A DNA stretch of 13,030 nucleotides from Acanthaster planci (Eukaryota; Echinodermata; Asteroidea; Valvatida; Acanthasteridae), in contig NW_019091487.1 in the NCBI RefSeq assembly GCF_001949145.1, positions 605,140 to 618,169 on the forward strand, written 5' to 3'. Shown here one piece after another: positions 1-9,397 of the stretch. Under the pieces are notes generated by a model. The model made no database searches. It saw only the letters and a list, made by a program, of their open reading frames with translations, and was not told the origin of the DNA. The position numbers and the translations under genes are program-made. Every line of letters begins with the position of its first letter. Positions within the stretch are counted from its first letter, which is position 1.

Positions 1-1796
1 ACATGTCGGCGGGGCGTCTTGTGGTCTGCAGTTATCTGCGGGCTGAAAATTATAGAGGGCGGCATATTCGATTGACAGAGCGCACAGCATGACCAGGCCT
101 ACTTACTTCCAGGTCTGTGATTTTGAAATAGTCAAACCGAGTAAGAACTTTCATTTTCCTTCTTCCTTTCTCCGAGAACTTCTCTTAGGTTGGGGAGCCA
201 AGCCTGGATGCTCAGCATACAGTATTAAGCAGAAACTGGAATTAAAAATAGACCTGAACACTTTTTTCATTTCGCCGTCTCACATTCACATGATCACTCA
301 GAACTTGCAGTGCAACTTGCACGGCCCTCACACTAGGTGCAGGTGTCCAACAGTTATTTTCACGTAATTTTAAAGATTATGCGCATAAGTTCTGCATCAA
401 TGGAAAGCTCATAACATGATAGTTGCAATGGGTCCAGAATTAATTCTGTAGCTTCTTGCTTTTTAGTCCGAGTAACTTGGAGTTGACCTTATAATCCACC
501 TCCAGGTCCAAGTACCTCCGTATGCTTTTGGTTTGCTTCCATTAATTTTGAATAACGATGCCTTGCGGCGATGTCCGGTCAAGAATCTAAGAATTCATTT
601 CACTCAATATGGCTCGTACCCCGAGTCAAAATCCTCCTAATTCACCTCTAAAACTGTCCTCTAATTTAAATATCTTATGCGTCCGTCTATGGATTAAGTG
701 AGAAGCAGAGATTCCAATAATAATATGGTTTACAGACATATGATATGGGAAGAAAAGACAAATTTCCCCTTCAAATCGGAAATGCTCTTGTCGACGAGCT
801 TGAAGATGCCATCTGTCGTCAACTAGCGATTTGGTTGAATTATGTTGAAGTCCTGTTGATGACGTCGCAGCGCACTGGCCTACCATGTTGGCACACACGC
901 GCTGATGACTGTTTCTTGAGCAGCATATTGTTCAGTGTACAGTTTCGATCTGGTCACAGCCACCAACTTTGCACAGCTTAGGATGGGTTACACAAGCGAG
1001 CCTTGGTGTCACCTAGCACCAGATAAGGGTATTGTACCCCTCTGTGTTGACAGGCGTTACCCACCCGTTATTGTGGCCTTGCTAGAGACCGGTATTGACT
1101 TCCCACTTACGTATAACACTGACGAAAACTTAACGTACAGTATGCACTATCTAGAAGCTCACCTGTGCACATACATATTGGTATCACCACCAGTGCATTA
1201 AAACTGACATCAACCAAGATTTTTGACGCTGATCACACTATAGCTTTACAAAACACTCAAACTCATCGGCGAGCAGAGCCCTCATCGGTAAAGTTTTATA
1301 TAAATTCAAACAGAAGAAAATAAAAGATTAACCCTGGTCAGCTGATTGACCAATCTTCTCTCCCTCCCCTATTGATTATAACATTATAAACTCTAATTCA
1401 ACCTTCTTGGAACGATCATGGAGGAAGGAACACATGGAACGATGAACCTTGCAAGATCCCGCATACTCTTTCAAAACAATAAAAAAACCAACTGATTAAT
1501 CTTTGAACTTTGCTTGCACAAACCATTTAGGTTCCCTTGCTATTTTCTTAGCCACAAAAACACTTCTTGGTAAGAAAACACAAAAGAAGATTCTTGGTAG
1601 TGGCCAAACTCCACTCCAACCAACTTAACATGCAGAGGTGGAACAGTACGTGTGTATACACATACATGCACACATAAAATTGTGCACTGTTCGCATTGAT
1701 GTACGGTAATTTCATCGACCTTCGCCATTACCCCCTCTCCATCCATCTTCCTTCGTTGCTCTCTCTCCATCGTTCTTTCATCTTCGCTCTTTTTTT

Positions 1797-1885
1797 CATC
1801 AATCAAAAGAAAACTATTAATCGATGTTAAAGAGTGATTGATTGAAGTAGGGACTGATCGATCAATGTAGTGAATCGATCGATCC
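1797..1885. promoter_or_regulatory. Cluster of ATCGAT / TGATTGAT motifs
   Basis: Within about 90 bp the sequence repeatedly uses ATTGAT and ATCGAT cores. They include TCAATCA, TTAATCGATG, TGATTGATTGA, the palindrome TGATCGATCA (1855-1864) and the palindrome ATCGATCGAT (1874-1883). Onecut/Cut-class homeodomains prefer ATCGAT or ATTGAT, and PBX-Hox dimers prefer TGATTGAT. The cluster could therefore be an enhancer about 0.9 kb upstream of the ABHD start codon. Low-complexity drift would give the same picture, so this is a weak call. Confidence 0.2.
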
Positions 1886-2762
1886 ATATAACAGAACAGT
1901 TGATGTGTAGCCTCTGGGTTTTTGCCTTTTTGGCATTCCATAGGACCTTACTATTGCCCGACCACGTCCAAATGTTAAAAAAGGCGATTTGTAGGGTCCA
2001 AGTTACTCGTCGGACTACTTGTGTTCATGAGTAACGGTTATGTTAAGGATAATTTCTAGCATGTGGGGCTAGGCCTAAGTTTCTGTCAGTTTCATTACAT
2101 TACCACCACAACCACAACTTCCACAAGTGTGGCCTGGGGACTCACCTTGCTGTGCTATGAGGATTTTTTTGGGACCACACTCACGGGGCTAGAAGGAGAT
2201 GTGCAACCAGTCTGTTGTCAGCAGAGGCAGAAGAAATAGCTTATACAGTTCTTTTAAATAGATCTACATGTACATCACTGTATTGTTGGGCAGAGTTATG
2301 GCCTAAGATCACCTCTACTTTTCTGAAATTTAACTGGACCATGCAACTTACCAATCACATGTTCAATATTTGCAGATCTCCCTCTGCGTAGTCCTTCTGA
2401 AGCAATCAACTACAAAGAGAGCTCAAAAAGTGCTTATGTTTTCATTTTCAGTCCAGGTGTCTGTCTCCTGTTATTTTGAAAAGATTATATTTCTATGTTT
2501 GGTTCGCTGACTTGTTAGAATAACATTATTACAATGCACGCAGGTGAAAAATGTAGAAATGACACGAGGGATGCAGGTAATAAGGACATGCTACTACAAG
2601 ACCAGGAAGTTGAAAACTTGGAATTACAACTTGATGGCACTGGAATTGAAAACTCCACGGGTGCCAAATAAATGGTGTAAACTTTTTTCTCCACAGAAAA
2701 CCAATTGTTCCATGTTCATCTCATCTGCAACATCCATTGAGCAACCCGTTACACGTTGGTCA

Positions 2763-2776
2763 TCACTAGAGGGCAG
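2763..2776 (+). promoter_or_regulatory. CTCF-like motif just upstream of the ABHD start codon
   Basis: TCACTAGAGGGCAG fits the bilaterian CTCF core CCASYAGRKGGCRS at 13 of 14 positions (only the first base differs), read on the plus strand. It ends 11 bp before the ABHD ATG and contains the in-frame TAG that closes the reading frame upstream. A second CTCF-like match in the opposite orientation lies at 9398-9411. Motif matching alone gives false positives, so occupancy is inference. Confidence 0.35.
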
Positions 2777-2787
2777 CATCATCTACT

Positions 2788-5700
2788 ATGTCTTTCATCA
2801 CAGTACTTCCAACACTGCGAGAGTACTCATCAACCTATGTCCTGCTGGGAGCTCTTGGGGTCTATGTTGCTTATTACTACACGAAAGTTGTGCAGGTGAA
2901 TAAAAACTCAGCAGACAGCCTCTAAAGAACTACATGTACACTATTATCTAGAAACTAGGGAAAACTCTCAAAACTCTTCTACTGTTTTATCTGTCAAAGA
3001 CTGCGAAAGACTGCATTTTTAAAATAAAACAATTTTAGTTAAGAAATGAGATGGCTATTTGTGTTTTCTTCTTTTTTTTTAAAGCAGATTTCCCAAGATT
3101 TCGTACCCCATTTTATTGGTTTTAAACTTACATTTATAGCTGAGTATGTCTGAAAAAGTAAAATTAAGTGAAAATATAAATTAAATTCTAACAATGAAAG
3201 ACTGAAAAAAAGAGGCAGGTTGGAAAAAGGAACTTGACATAAACAAGAAACTGTGAGTTTTATTTACGTGGCCAAAGACCCATTCCTCTTTCCCTGCAAT
3301 TCCTGATGCATGGGCTAGCCACTAACAGTCAGATGACTTATCTAGTAAGCACTATGATTGGTTGATTGATGGAACAGGGCTTGACAAGTGATGCAAAATT
3401 CATGAGCATGTTGGATCAAGGACCACTAGTTAACTAGTGGTTGATTTGTGATGTACCCAGAGCATGTGCAGTGAAGTTGAAGTGCAAATGACCTTAGTCA
3501 ACCGTTGTCTGGTCATTAGGCCGAAGGAGATACAGTTTTTCCGGCATTTTTCTTATAACTGGCCCTCTTTGCACTGTGCTATTGAAAATGATTTATGGTA
3601 ACCAATGATGCGACCAACCTTGATAGGCTGGTCCCAAATAGTTGACTAGTCCAACCATTGTCAACTAGCCTGCATTCAATCAGGGTTAGTCAAGCTATGG
3701 TTAACTATGGTCCTTGATCAAACTTGTCTCATGTTATCTATGGCATTGTCAAGTAATACAGTCACAGCCACTCATTATGGCTTGTGTAATAACAGAACAT
3801 CAGGAGTCATTAGGAGTCATTAGGAGTTTCTGAATTGACTTTGACTAGTCAAGCAGCTTGGTCCAACATCCTTATTTCCATACAAGCAGTAATCATTGAA
3901 GGGGGATTGTTTTAGTTGCCGAAAATTTGTTGAAGTGAAATTGATATAGTCTTACTGTCTTGGTTGGCACAGAAACCTCAGGTATTTGGTAAGGATGGTA
4001 AGTTTATGCAGTTCATCCAACGACACATTCCGATGTTGAGGGAGCCCTTCAGGCCAACCATGTGGTGCTTTACCTACCACTTACAGACCATTGGTCCTAT
4101 ACTGATGAAATTCTTCAACTCCTTGCAGTACAGAAGGTAAAATTGAAAAAACAAGTTAAGAAAATGATTCCAAAAAATGAAAGCTTTATGAAAGGTGCAT
4201 TTTTTTACACTATGTTACTGTAGTATGACTTTTTTCTTCAACAAACTGATATACAGTGATCAATTTGTTGACATGCATATACATGGACATACTGGTCTTT
4301 GTTAGGATGTGAACTGAAATACTTAATCACAGAGATGATTGATTTGGGTACTATGTTTCAGAATGCTGTGGATGTATCTTACGGCGCATGAATAATTAAA
4401 CATCTGAGTGTTTATGAAGCAGATCAGGATTTGGATTCAAACTGGAGATAGTTTTCTTTAACATCAATCTATCTACATTGCCAAGTTTTCCAGAAATTAC
4501 TGAGGGAAGGTTTTTTTTTTTACAAAGTGAGAAGATATTATTGGCAGATGGTGGGGAGATAGTTCTAGATTGGATGGATAATGACGAAGATAACAGATAC
4601 AGCAATGCAACCAGACCAACAGTTCTTTTACTTCCAGGTTTAACAGGTAGGGAACTGTTTCTAAGTGTTCCAAAAAGCGAGACAGGTGATCTAAAGCCTT
4701 TATTAATATTTACGTTTTTATTTGAAAGTAAAAATTGAAAATCTTTTAGCAATTCAATCCATACCAATTATTGCATTTGCTGATTTTAAAATGTGTTCCA
4801 TTTCTTCCATCTTTATTTTCCAGGATCAAGTCAAAGTCACTATGCTGTCAATATGATTAAAGCAGCAAAGAAACATGGATATCGATGTGTTGTCTTCAAC
4901 AACCGAGGTTTTGGAGGGGCTGAGATTAAGGTGAGTTCATCGTTATAATTTTAGAATACCAGTGTTTTCCTGAAACTCGATAAATATTTGGTAAATAAAT
5001 CTTTTTTTAAGTTCCAAAGACAACAATTAGAGGCTAGGTACAAAGATCGCTAATTTTTGAAATGATAGACCCAAGTGTTGCATTTGATGAAATGCTTTTA
5101 AAATTAATTTTAAGAAATTTTTTCTCTCAAAATCTTAGACTCCAAGAACGTTCTGTGCTGCAAACACAGAAGATCTTGAGTTTGTGATTAAACGTATCCA
5201 TAGTTCCCACCCAGATGCACCTGTCATAGCTGTAGGAGTCTCTATTGGTGGGTGAGTAATTTATTTAGGAAAATTGGGAATGGATGACAAGTTTCCCATG
5301 GGGTTGAAGTCAAAACGTGATAGAAAGGAATGCCAAACTTGGAGGTAAATCTTTGTGTGGTCCTTTTTTCTTGTTTTTTCCCCCAGCATAATTTTGTTCA
5401 ACTACCTGGCTAAAGTTGGTGAGGACACCCCATTAGTTGCTGCCATGACGATTTCTGTGGCCTGGAATACCATGCTGTCAACAGAATCCCTAGAGAAACC
5501 AGTCAATTTTATCCTATTCAATCGGTTCCTTGCCAAGGAACTCACCAATGTTCTGGCCAGGTGAGCGTGCTCAAACACACAATAAAAACAAGAGCACATG
5601 ACAGGTAAGGTGAGACAAAACCTGTGCATTAAAGCTTACGTACTAGAGCAATACGTACATGTATGAAGAAAGAACACTGAATTGCTGAAACACCTAACGA

Positions 5701-6830
5701 GAAGCAAGATTAGGTATAGACGTTTGCGGTAGCACTGTGCAAGGATCTCATTCTGAGGAGGCCTATGTGTGGTTTTGAAAAGAACCGGGGGGGTACTCAA
5801 CATTTCAGACAAGCAAGCTGTCAGATATTGGGAGGTGAAAGATGTAATTGGATTGGATACTCGTGAATAACTATCAAACATTGTTTGTATATCATATTGT
5901 GGTCAATTATCTTGCTTAGGGACAGGCAGATCATCTGGTTGCTTTTCAAGTACTGTTTTAGTTAGTTGGAGGATTTGGGTTTGAGGAAAATTCCTCAAGC
6001 AAACAGGTATCAAGAATTAAGAGAGTTTACAAAAAATTACAGCTCAAGATAACATAACTTATTGTAACCAAGAAGTATTTTTTTCATTTAATGCAGAAAT
6101 GTCCAGATGTTTGAAGGACATGTCGACATCGATCATGCCATGCAGGTGAGGAGGTTTAACATGTGTTACGTATACAACATTCCCAATCATTGTGGAAATC
6201 AAGCTTCATTGGATACAATTATTCATCTACGAATTGTCACAATAAGTTTGCCATAAACATTTTTTTGTTTGTAGTCGCAAACCATCAAGGAGTTTGATGA
6301 GCGATTCACTTCCAAAATGTTTGGCTATGAGACAGTGGACCATTACTACAAGGATGCATCAATACATACCAAGGTTCATCATATTGGGATACCAACGCTG
6401 TGCCTCAGTGCAGGGGATGATCCATTCGCCCCATTAGAAAGTAAGGTTTTAGAAATTACTGATGTTTTCCAGTTTCCTTTGGGGCAGGAGGCATATATCA
6501 AATAAGTGACTGTCCTGTAGGGAAGCTGTGCGTGGCTGGTTTGGATACCAACTCTTCATGTTATAATTTGATATTGCTTGTGATTGGTACCCGTCTCTTG
6601 AGCTTTTTGAAATGACAGTTTTATTTTATTTGGTACTTTCAGCGATACCCATAAGTGATGCCAAAGAGCAGAGTAACATTGCCGTGGTGGTGACATCTCA
6701 TGGCGGCCATGTTGGGTTCACAGAGGGTTTCTTTCCACGAGGTAACGGTTACATGATTAGGCTGTTTGAACAGTTTGTAGACGGATTCTTCCAGCACGGA
6801 ATGACGGAAGTTCTATCCAAGACTGACTAG
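2788..6830 (+). CDS. ABHD3: ABHD1/ABHD3-type alpha/beta hydrolase (phospholipase), 9 coding exons
   Basis: Coding exons are 2788-2895, 3973-4136, 4528-4646, 4824-4930, 5139-5251, 5387-5560, 6097-6145, 6275-6440 and 6643-6830. All introns are GT-AG and the phases join without a break, giving 1188 nt, 395 residues plus TAG; human ABHD3 is about 409. Residues 17-31 are a hydrophobic N-terminal anchor rich in Tyr and Leu. Residues 97-131 hold [10 protein letters not shown] and the oxyanion-loop PGLTG (127-131). NNRG is at 156-159, followed by [13 protein letters not shown] at 167-179. The nucleophile elbow is GVSIGG with Ser201. The likely acid is Asp326 (or Asp327) in AGDDPF, and the base is His356 in HGGHVGF, so the triad is complete. 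The start is fixed by an in-frame TAG at 2767. ABHD3 is known to cleave medium-chain and oxidised phosphatidylcholines in membranes. Vertebrates have both ABHD1 and ABHD3, and this may be their single co-orthologue. The exon 3 acceptor (ACAAAG after a T tract) is the weakest site, but it restores the conserved QYR-[S/N]-E junction. Confidence 0.93.
3380..3753. mobile_element. MITE-like foldback element in ABHD intron 1
   Basis: The two ends are inverted copies over roughly 65 bp. The left end reads CTTGACAA, then CATGAG (3401), then GATCAAGGACCA, then TAGTTAAC. The reverse complement of the right end reads CTTGACAA (3753 inward), CATGAG, GATCAAGGACCATAGTTAAC, in the same order with small gaps. 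The interior has more TTGACTAGT/ACTAGTCAA-type motifs. No reading frame is present, so it would be non-autonomous. I could not define a target-site duplication, so the superfamily is unassigned and the outer limits are approximate. Confidence 0.6.
3422..3441. repeat. 20-bp perfect palindrome
   Basis: ACCACTAGTTAACTAGTGGT reads the same on both strands. It sits inside the left terminal repeat of the 3380-3753 element. The right end carries the related but imperfect CCATAGTTAACCATAG. Confidence 0.8.
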
Positions 6831-7069
6831 GCTTTTGAAAGGATCTCAGGGTGCGAGTTGAACTTCAAGCCAGCAGAGATCTTACACAGCTAGACACGTG
6901 GCATTGTAGAGGGAAAAGAAGTGGGTGGGGCCAGAGTTGCGTCCAAAAGGGGTGTGTGGGTATCTTTGGGACACCCTGTTAGCCCATAGTGGATATTTGA
7001 TTGATTTGAAAGCACTTTAGCAACAATTCGAGGAAATTTAGGTCATTCAATTGCCAAATGCTGTGTAAA

Positions 7070-7244
7070 GACTTGGTTGGGAGTATAGCTTCCGTCTACA
7101 AATGGACTTGGTCGGGAGTATAGCTTCCGTCTACAAATGGACTTGGTCGGGAGTATAGCTTCCGTCTACAAATGGACTTGGTCGGGAGTATAGCTTCCGT
7201 CTACAAATGGACTTGGACGGGAGTATAGCTTCTGTCTACAAATG
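7070..7244. repeat. Minisatellite, 35-bp unit x5
   Basis: Five adjacent copies of a 35-bp unit begin at 7070, 7105, 7140, 7175 and 7210. Each starts GACTTGG and ends CTACAAATG. Copies 2-4 are identical. Copy 1 has T for C at unit position 9; copy 5 has A there and TCTG for TCCG. Central homogeneity with edge variants is typical of recent expansion by slippage or unequal exchange. Copy number is likely to vary between individuals. Confidence 0.97.
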
Positions 7245-7590
7245 CCAGTCAAGCTCTTTGTGTGTGGTGCTGGTTTAGATGAGTTAGATGCTTAGTTAGA
7301 TGAAGTTACGTGAATCACTTCTACAAAAATTGTTGAAACTGTACCTCCCAAGATTTGTCATTTGGTTTTGTAATCAATTTGCTTTTAGTCTGAAAAGAAT
7401 TTATAAGAAGTGCACTTTTTTGTATTGAGGTAAGAGCTGGTGTGTGAAATGAGAGTATTTTAGTTTTTAAACTTGTGTGAGTTCATAATAATTCAAACTA
7501 TAACTAGTACTAAATATTTTGGGGTATATTGTAAATTTTTCTAAATTGTATTTTGTTTGTGCAATGTAGAAAATTATTTTATGACAAGAT

Positions 7591-7800
7591 TTATACTGGC
7601 AGGGAAATATACCTGGACTGCCTCGTAGTATGCAAGCTGTCAGGTTTGCATACCACAGTTTTATACTGGCAGGGAAATATACCTGGACTGCCTCGTTGTA
7701 TGCAAGCTGTCAGGTTTGCATACCACAGTTTTATACTGGCAAGGAAATATACCTGGACTGCCTCGTAGTATGCAAGCTGTCAGGTTTGCATGCCACAGTT
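7591..7800. repeat. Minisatellite, 70-bp unit x3
   Basis: Three copies of a 70-bp unit start at 7591, 7661 and 7731, each beginning TTATACTGGCA and ending CACAGTT, with one to three substitutions between copies. Each unit contains an inverted pair TATGCAA ... TTGCATA (7629-7635 and 7646-7652 in copy 1) that could form a 7-bp stem; copy 3 has a change in the right arm. Long frames run through the repeat, but 70 is not a multiple of three, so the frame shifts each copy and the array is not coding. Confidence 0.96.
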
Positions 7801-8174
7801 TCTCACAGTACACTGCAGACTGAAAGATTTATTCAAATTATACCACAGCTGTGCACAGGCTGTAAAATTAATGGTACTCTTCCTGAAGAAACCACATCTC
7901 CATTTACCCTGCCTTTAGGATAAACTATACAGTTACTAATTACATCAATTGTATTATGCGATTTCATTATTTTCAGAAAGCCAGTAAAGCTTGCTTAATT
8001 AACAATGTAATAGGATGTTGACAACTTGAATATGTGCATGTGGCAGAGCTATATACATGTAATTTACATTGCAATGACTTTCGAGCTTCTTCATTGTGGT
8101 AAAAGGAAATATATTTACATTTAGGATTTTATGCACTTAGATATTTCAATATTCATGAACCAAAGCATGATCTC

Positions 8175-8180
8175 ATTAAA
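8175..8180 (+). terminator. Candidate poly(A) signal ATTAAA for the ABHD gene
   Basis: ATTAAA is the most common natural variant of AATAAA. It is followed within about 15-25 bp by a GTGTGT-type element as expected downstream of a cleavage site. It is the first good candidate after the ABHD stop codon, about 1.34 kb away. Confidence 0.35.
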
Positions 8181-8273
8181 GAAACAACAGGTGTGTCACA
8201 CTTTTCTATATTTTCTTGCACTGAGTTCCACCGTATACTTTGTTTTCATGTTGAATTGCTTGTTTGGATGTTG

Positions 8274-8483
8274 CAGGGTTCCTGCACCTAAAGGACAATT
8301 AAATTCCATGACTTTTCCATGACCAAATTATGAAAATCCATGACCCAAGGATTGCAATTTTTTGAACTCCTCGGATTTTTAAAGTTGCAAATAAAATCAC
8401 GCATTTTATGCACTTATTTCTGATAATAGACATCACACAGCGTTTGAAAAATTCCGTGACTTTTCCAGGCTGTCGGAACCCAG
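8274..8483. mobile_element. Short DNA-transposon remnant (hAT-like MITE)
   Basis: The stretch begins CAGGGTTCC and ends GGAACCCAG, a short inverted pair reminiscent of hAT termini (CAGGG...CCCTG). Inside it are two direct copies of AATTCC[A/G]TGACTTTTCCA (about 8303 and 8450) and further CCATGAC words. CCATGACTTTTCC repeats of this style are common in non-autonomous elements of aquatic animals, as far as I recall. No clear 8-bp duplication is visible and there is no coding capacity, so classification is tentative. Confidence 0.5.
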
Positions 8484-8958
8484 ATATTAGTAGTGGCCAA
8501 TATTCCTTCCAAACGTTGGTGGGTGATATTAAAGGGTTGATGTTTGTAGTGTTTTGATGCTTGTATGACATCGAACTAGCTCCCAGGTTCAGTCTTTGAT
8601 GACAATATTTTCTAATTGAAAATTAAAAAAAACCTTTTCACTTCCAATGAAATCACATATTTAGATATTGTTCATATTGTTGTAACACAGTAAAATGCAG
8701 GAAAAAAGTTGAGTTGAATATCCACTGCATAGTATCTTTTAAACACTTATATTATGAAGTGGTGTAATATAACCATTAAAAGTGAAGTGTTTAATTATTC
8801 AACTGTACTCCCAAAGAAATTTAATCCATTAAAATCAGACTGTGTAGAGGGAAAACCACGTGTACGATATTTGTGTGAGTACATTTGTTGTCTGTCATAT
8901 TTTAACAACTTTTATCTAAAAATACATGATAAATATTAGTCGGCAATTTTTAATACAA

Positions 8959-9301
8959 ACGATTCACAAGACAGTGTGCTACCAAAAGTCTGCAACAGAC
9001 AGGCCACTTTTCAAGTTTACGCTTGACACACTGCTGTGATTAAGCATACTTCATACATAATTTGGGGATGTTTGATTGCGGTGTTCCCTGCACCACACAA
9101 AACCACCATTTTGACTACCTATCACCCAGTCACAATAAGCAATTTTGAATTCTCAACCAAGATAAACATTTGGAAAACATTCAAGTTTTTCGCACACACT
9201 GCAGGTAGCGAATGAGACTTTGCTGACTATTTATCCCATAATGCACTGCCAAAAGGCCTTTCCATGACAACCCCTTGGTAGCACACTGCATTGTGAATCG
9301 T
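8959..9301. mobile_element. MITE-like element with 27-bp terminal inverted repeats
   Basis: Positions 8959-8985 and the reverse complement of 9275-9301 agree at 25 of 27 bases: ACGATTCACAA, two mismatched bases, then CAGTGTGCTACCAA. A little further in, both arms carry AGGCC next to a T run. The internal CAGTG...CACTG fits the hAT-type CAGNG terminus, but the flanking 8-mers are themselves inverted rather than duplicated, so the true ends may be the outer ones. The 343-bp body has no reading frame. It lies where the 3' end of GEMIN7 would be expected and carries a ZNF143-like site. Confidence 0.7.
9226..9250. promoter_or_regulatory. ZNF143/Staf-like motif inside the MITE
   Basis: ACTATTTATCCCATAATGCA followed by CTGCC resembles the long ZNF143 (Staf) site, which in its usual form is close to ACTACAATTCCCATAATGC. 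The CCCATAATGC core and the upstream ACTA are both present at the right spacing. Such sites drive snRNA and housekeeping promoters in vertebrates. Here it lies inside a repeat and far from any start codon, so function is uncertain. Confidence 0.35.
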
Positions 9302-9347
9302 CCGTATCCTTTTTCTCCCGTTGCAAGAGAAAATGGAAACTAAAGGG

Positions 9348-9375
9348 TCCTTGTTCCTCCAAGACTGAACAAGGA
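9348..9375. repeat. Perfect 9-bp stem with 10-nt loop
   Basis: TCCTTGTTC at 9348-9356 and GAACAAGGA at 9367-9375 are exact reverse complements separated by ten bases. On the minus strand this would lie in the GEMIN7 3' UTR. No T run or histone-type consensus follows, so no specific role is assigned. Confidence 0.6.
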
Positions 9376-9397
9376 TGACATTCAATATAATGAAGTG

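Larger units (their letters stand above)
1..2787. other. Gene-poor region upstream of the ABHD gene
   Basis: I recognise no coding gene here. Open frames of 80-130 codons occur on both strands (for example 745-981 and 935-1201 plus, 1540-1941 minus), but they overlap each other, match no family I know, lack convincing splice partners and are partly low complexity. Visible landmarks are a 12-bp palindrome TTATGCGCATAA at 377-388, a TGACGTC element near 860, a TATA-like TTTATATAAA near 1295, and a CCAAT in GATTGACCAATC near 1345. The promoter and 5' UTR of the downstream ABHD gene must lie here or further left. A possible 5' UTR intron acceptor (pyrimidine tract then CCACAG) ends at 2696. An unrecognised upstream exon cannot be excluded. 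Confidence 0.5.
2896..3972 (+). other. ABHD gene intron 1
   Basis: This is the longest intron of the gene (1077 bp), starting GTGAAT and ending GGCACAG. No coding exon is seen in it. Its right half is occupied by an inverted-repeat element (3380-3753). It also has a short tandem of a TAGGAGTCAT-like 10-mer (about 3802-3826) and a 12-bp palindrome TTGACTAGTCAA at 3841-3852 that resembles motifs inside the element. Confidence 0.7.
6831..8195 (+). other. Probable 3' UTR of the ABHD gene
   Basis: No coding sequence is seen between the ABHD stop codon and the first plausible cleavage site. The first reasonable poly(A) signal is ATTAAA at 8175-8180, followed by a GT-rich stretch (GTGTGTCAC). The next is AATAAA near 8389, inside a repeat. 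Both minisatellites (7070-7244 and 7591-7800) would then be transcribed in the 3' UTR. An earlier non-canonical site could make the UTR shorter. Confidence 0.4.

Noticed and set aside
745-1201. Two overlapping plus-strand frames (745-981 and 935-1201) as a possible small upstream gene
   Set aside because: They are in different frames, one begins only at a GTG, I recognise no family, and no donor or acceptor joins them cleanly. Kept as unexplained sequence.
1540-1941. 133-codon minus-strand open frame, the longest single-frame ORF before 9 kb
   Set aside because: Its composition follows low-complexity DNA (repeated IDRS-like words from ATCGAT repeats, then a pyrimidine-rich stretch), it shows no domain, and it lacks supporting splice structure.
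2544-2903. 119-codon plus-strand frame overlapping ABHD exon 1
   Set aside because: It is in another frame from the ABHD start (offset by one) and shows no similarity. The ABHD frame explains the same bases with a membrane anchor and a correct donor.
7553-7923. Plus-strand frames through the 70-bp repeat as a repetitive protein
   Set aside because: The repeat length is not a multiple of three, so each copy is read in a new frame. The open frames are a by-product of few stop codons in the unit.
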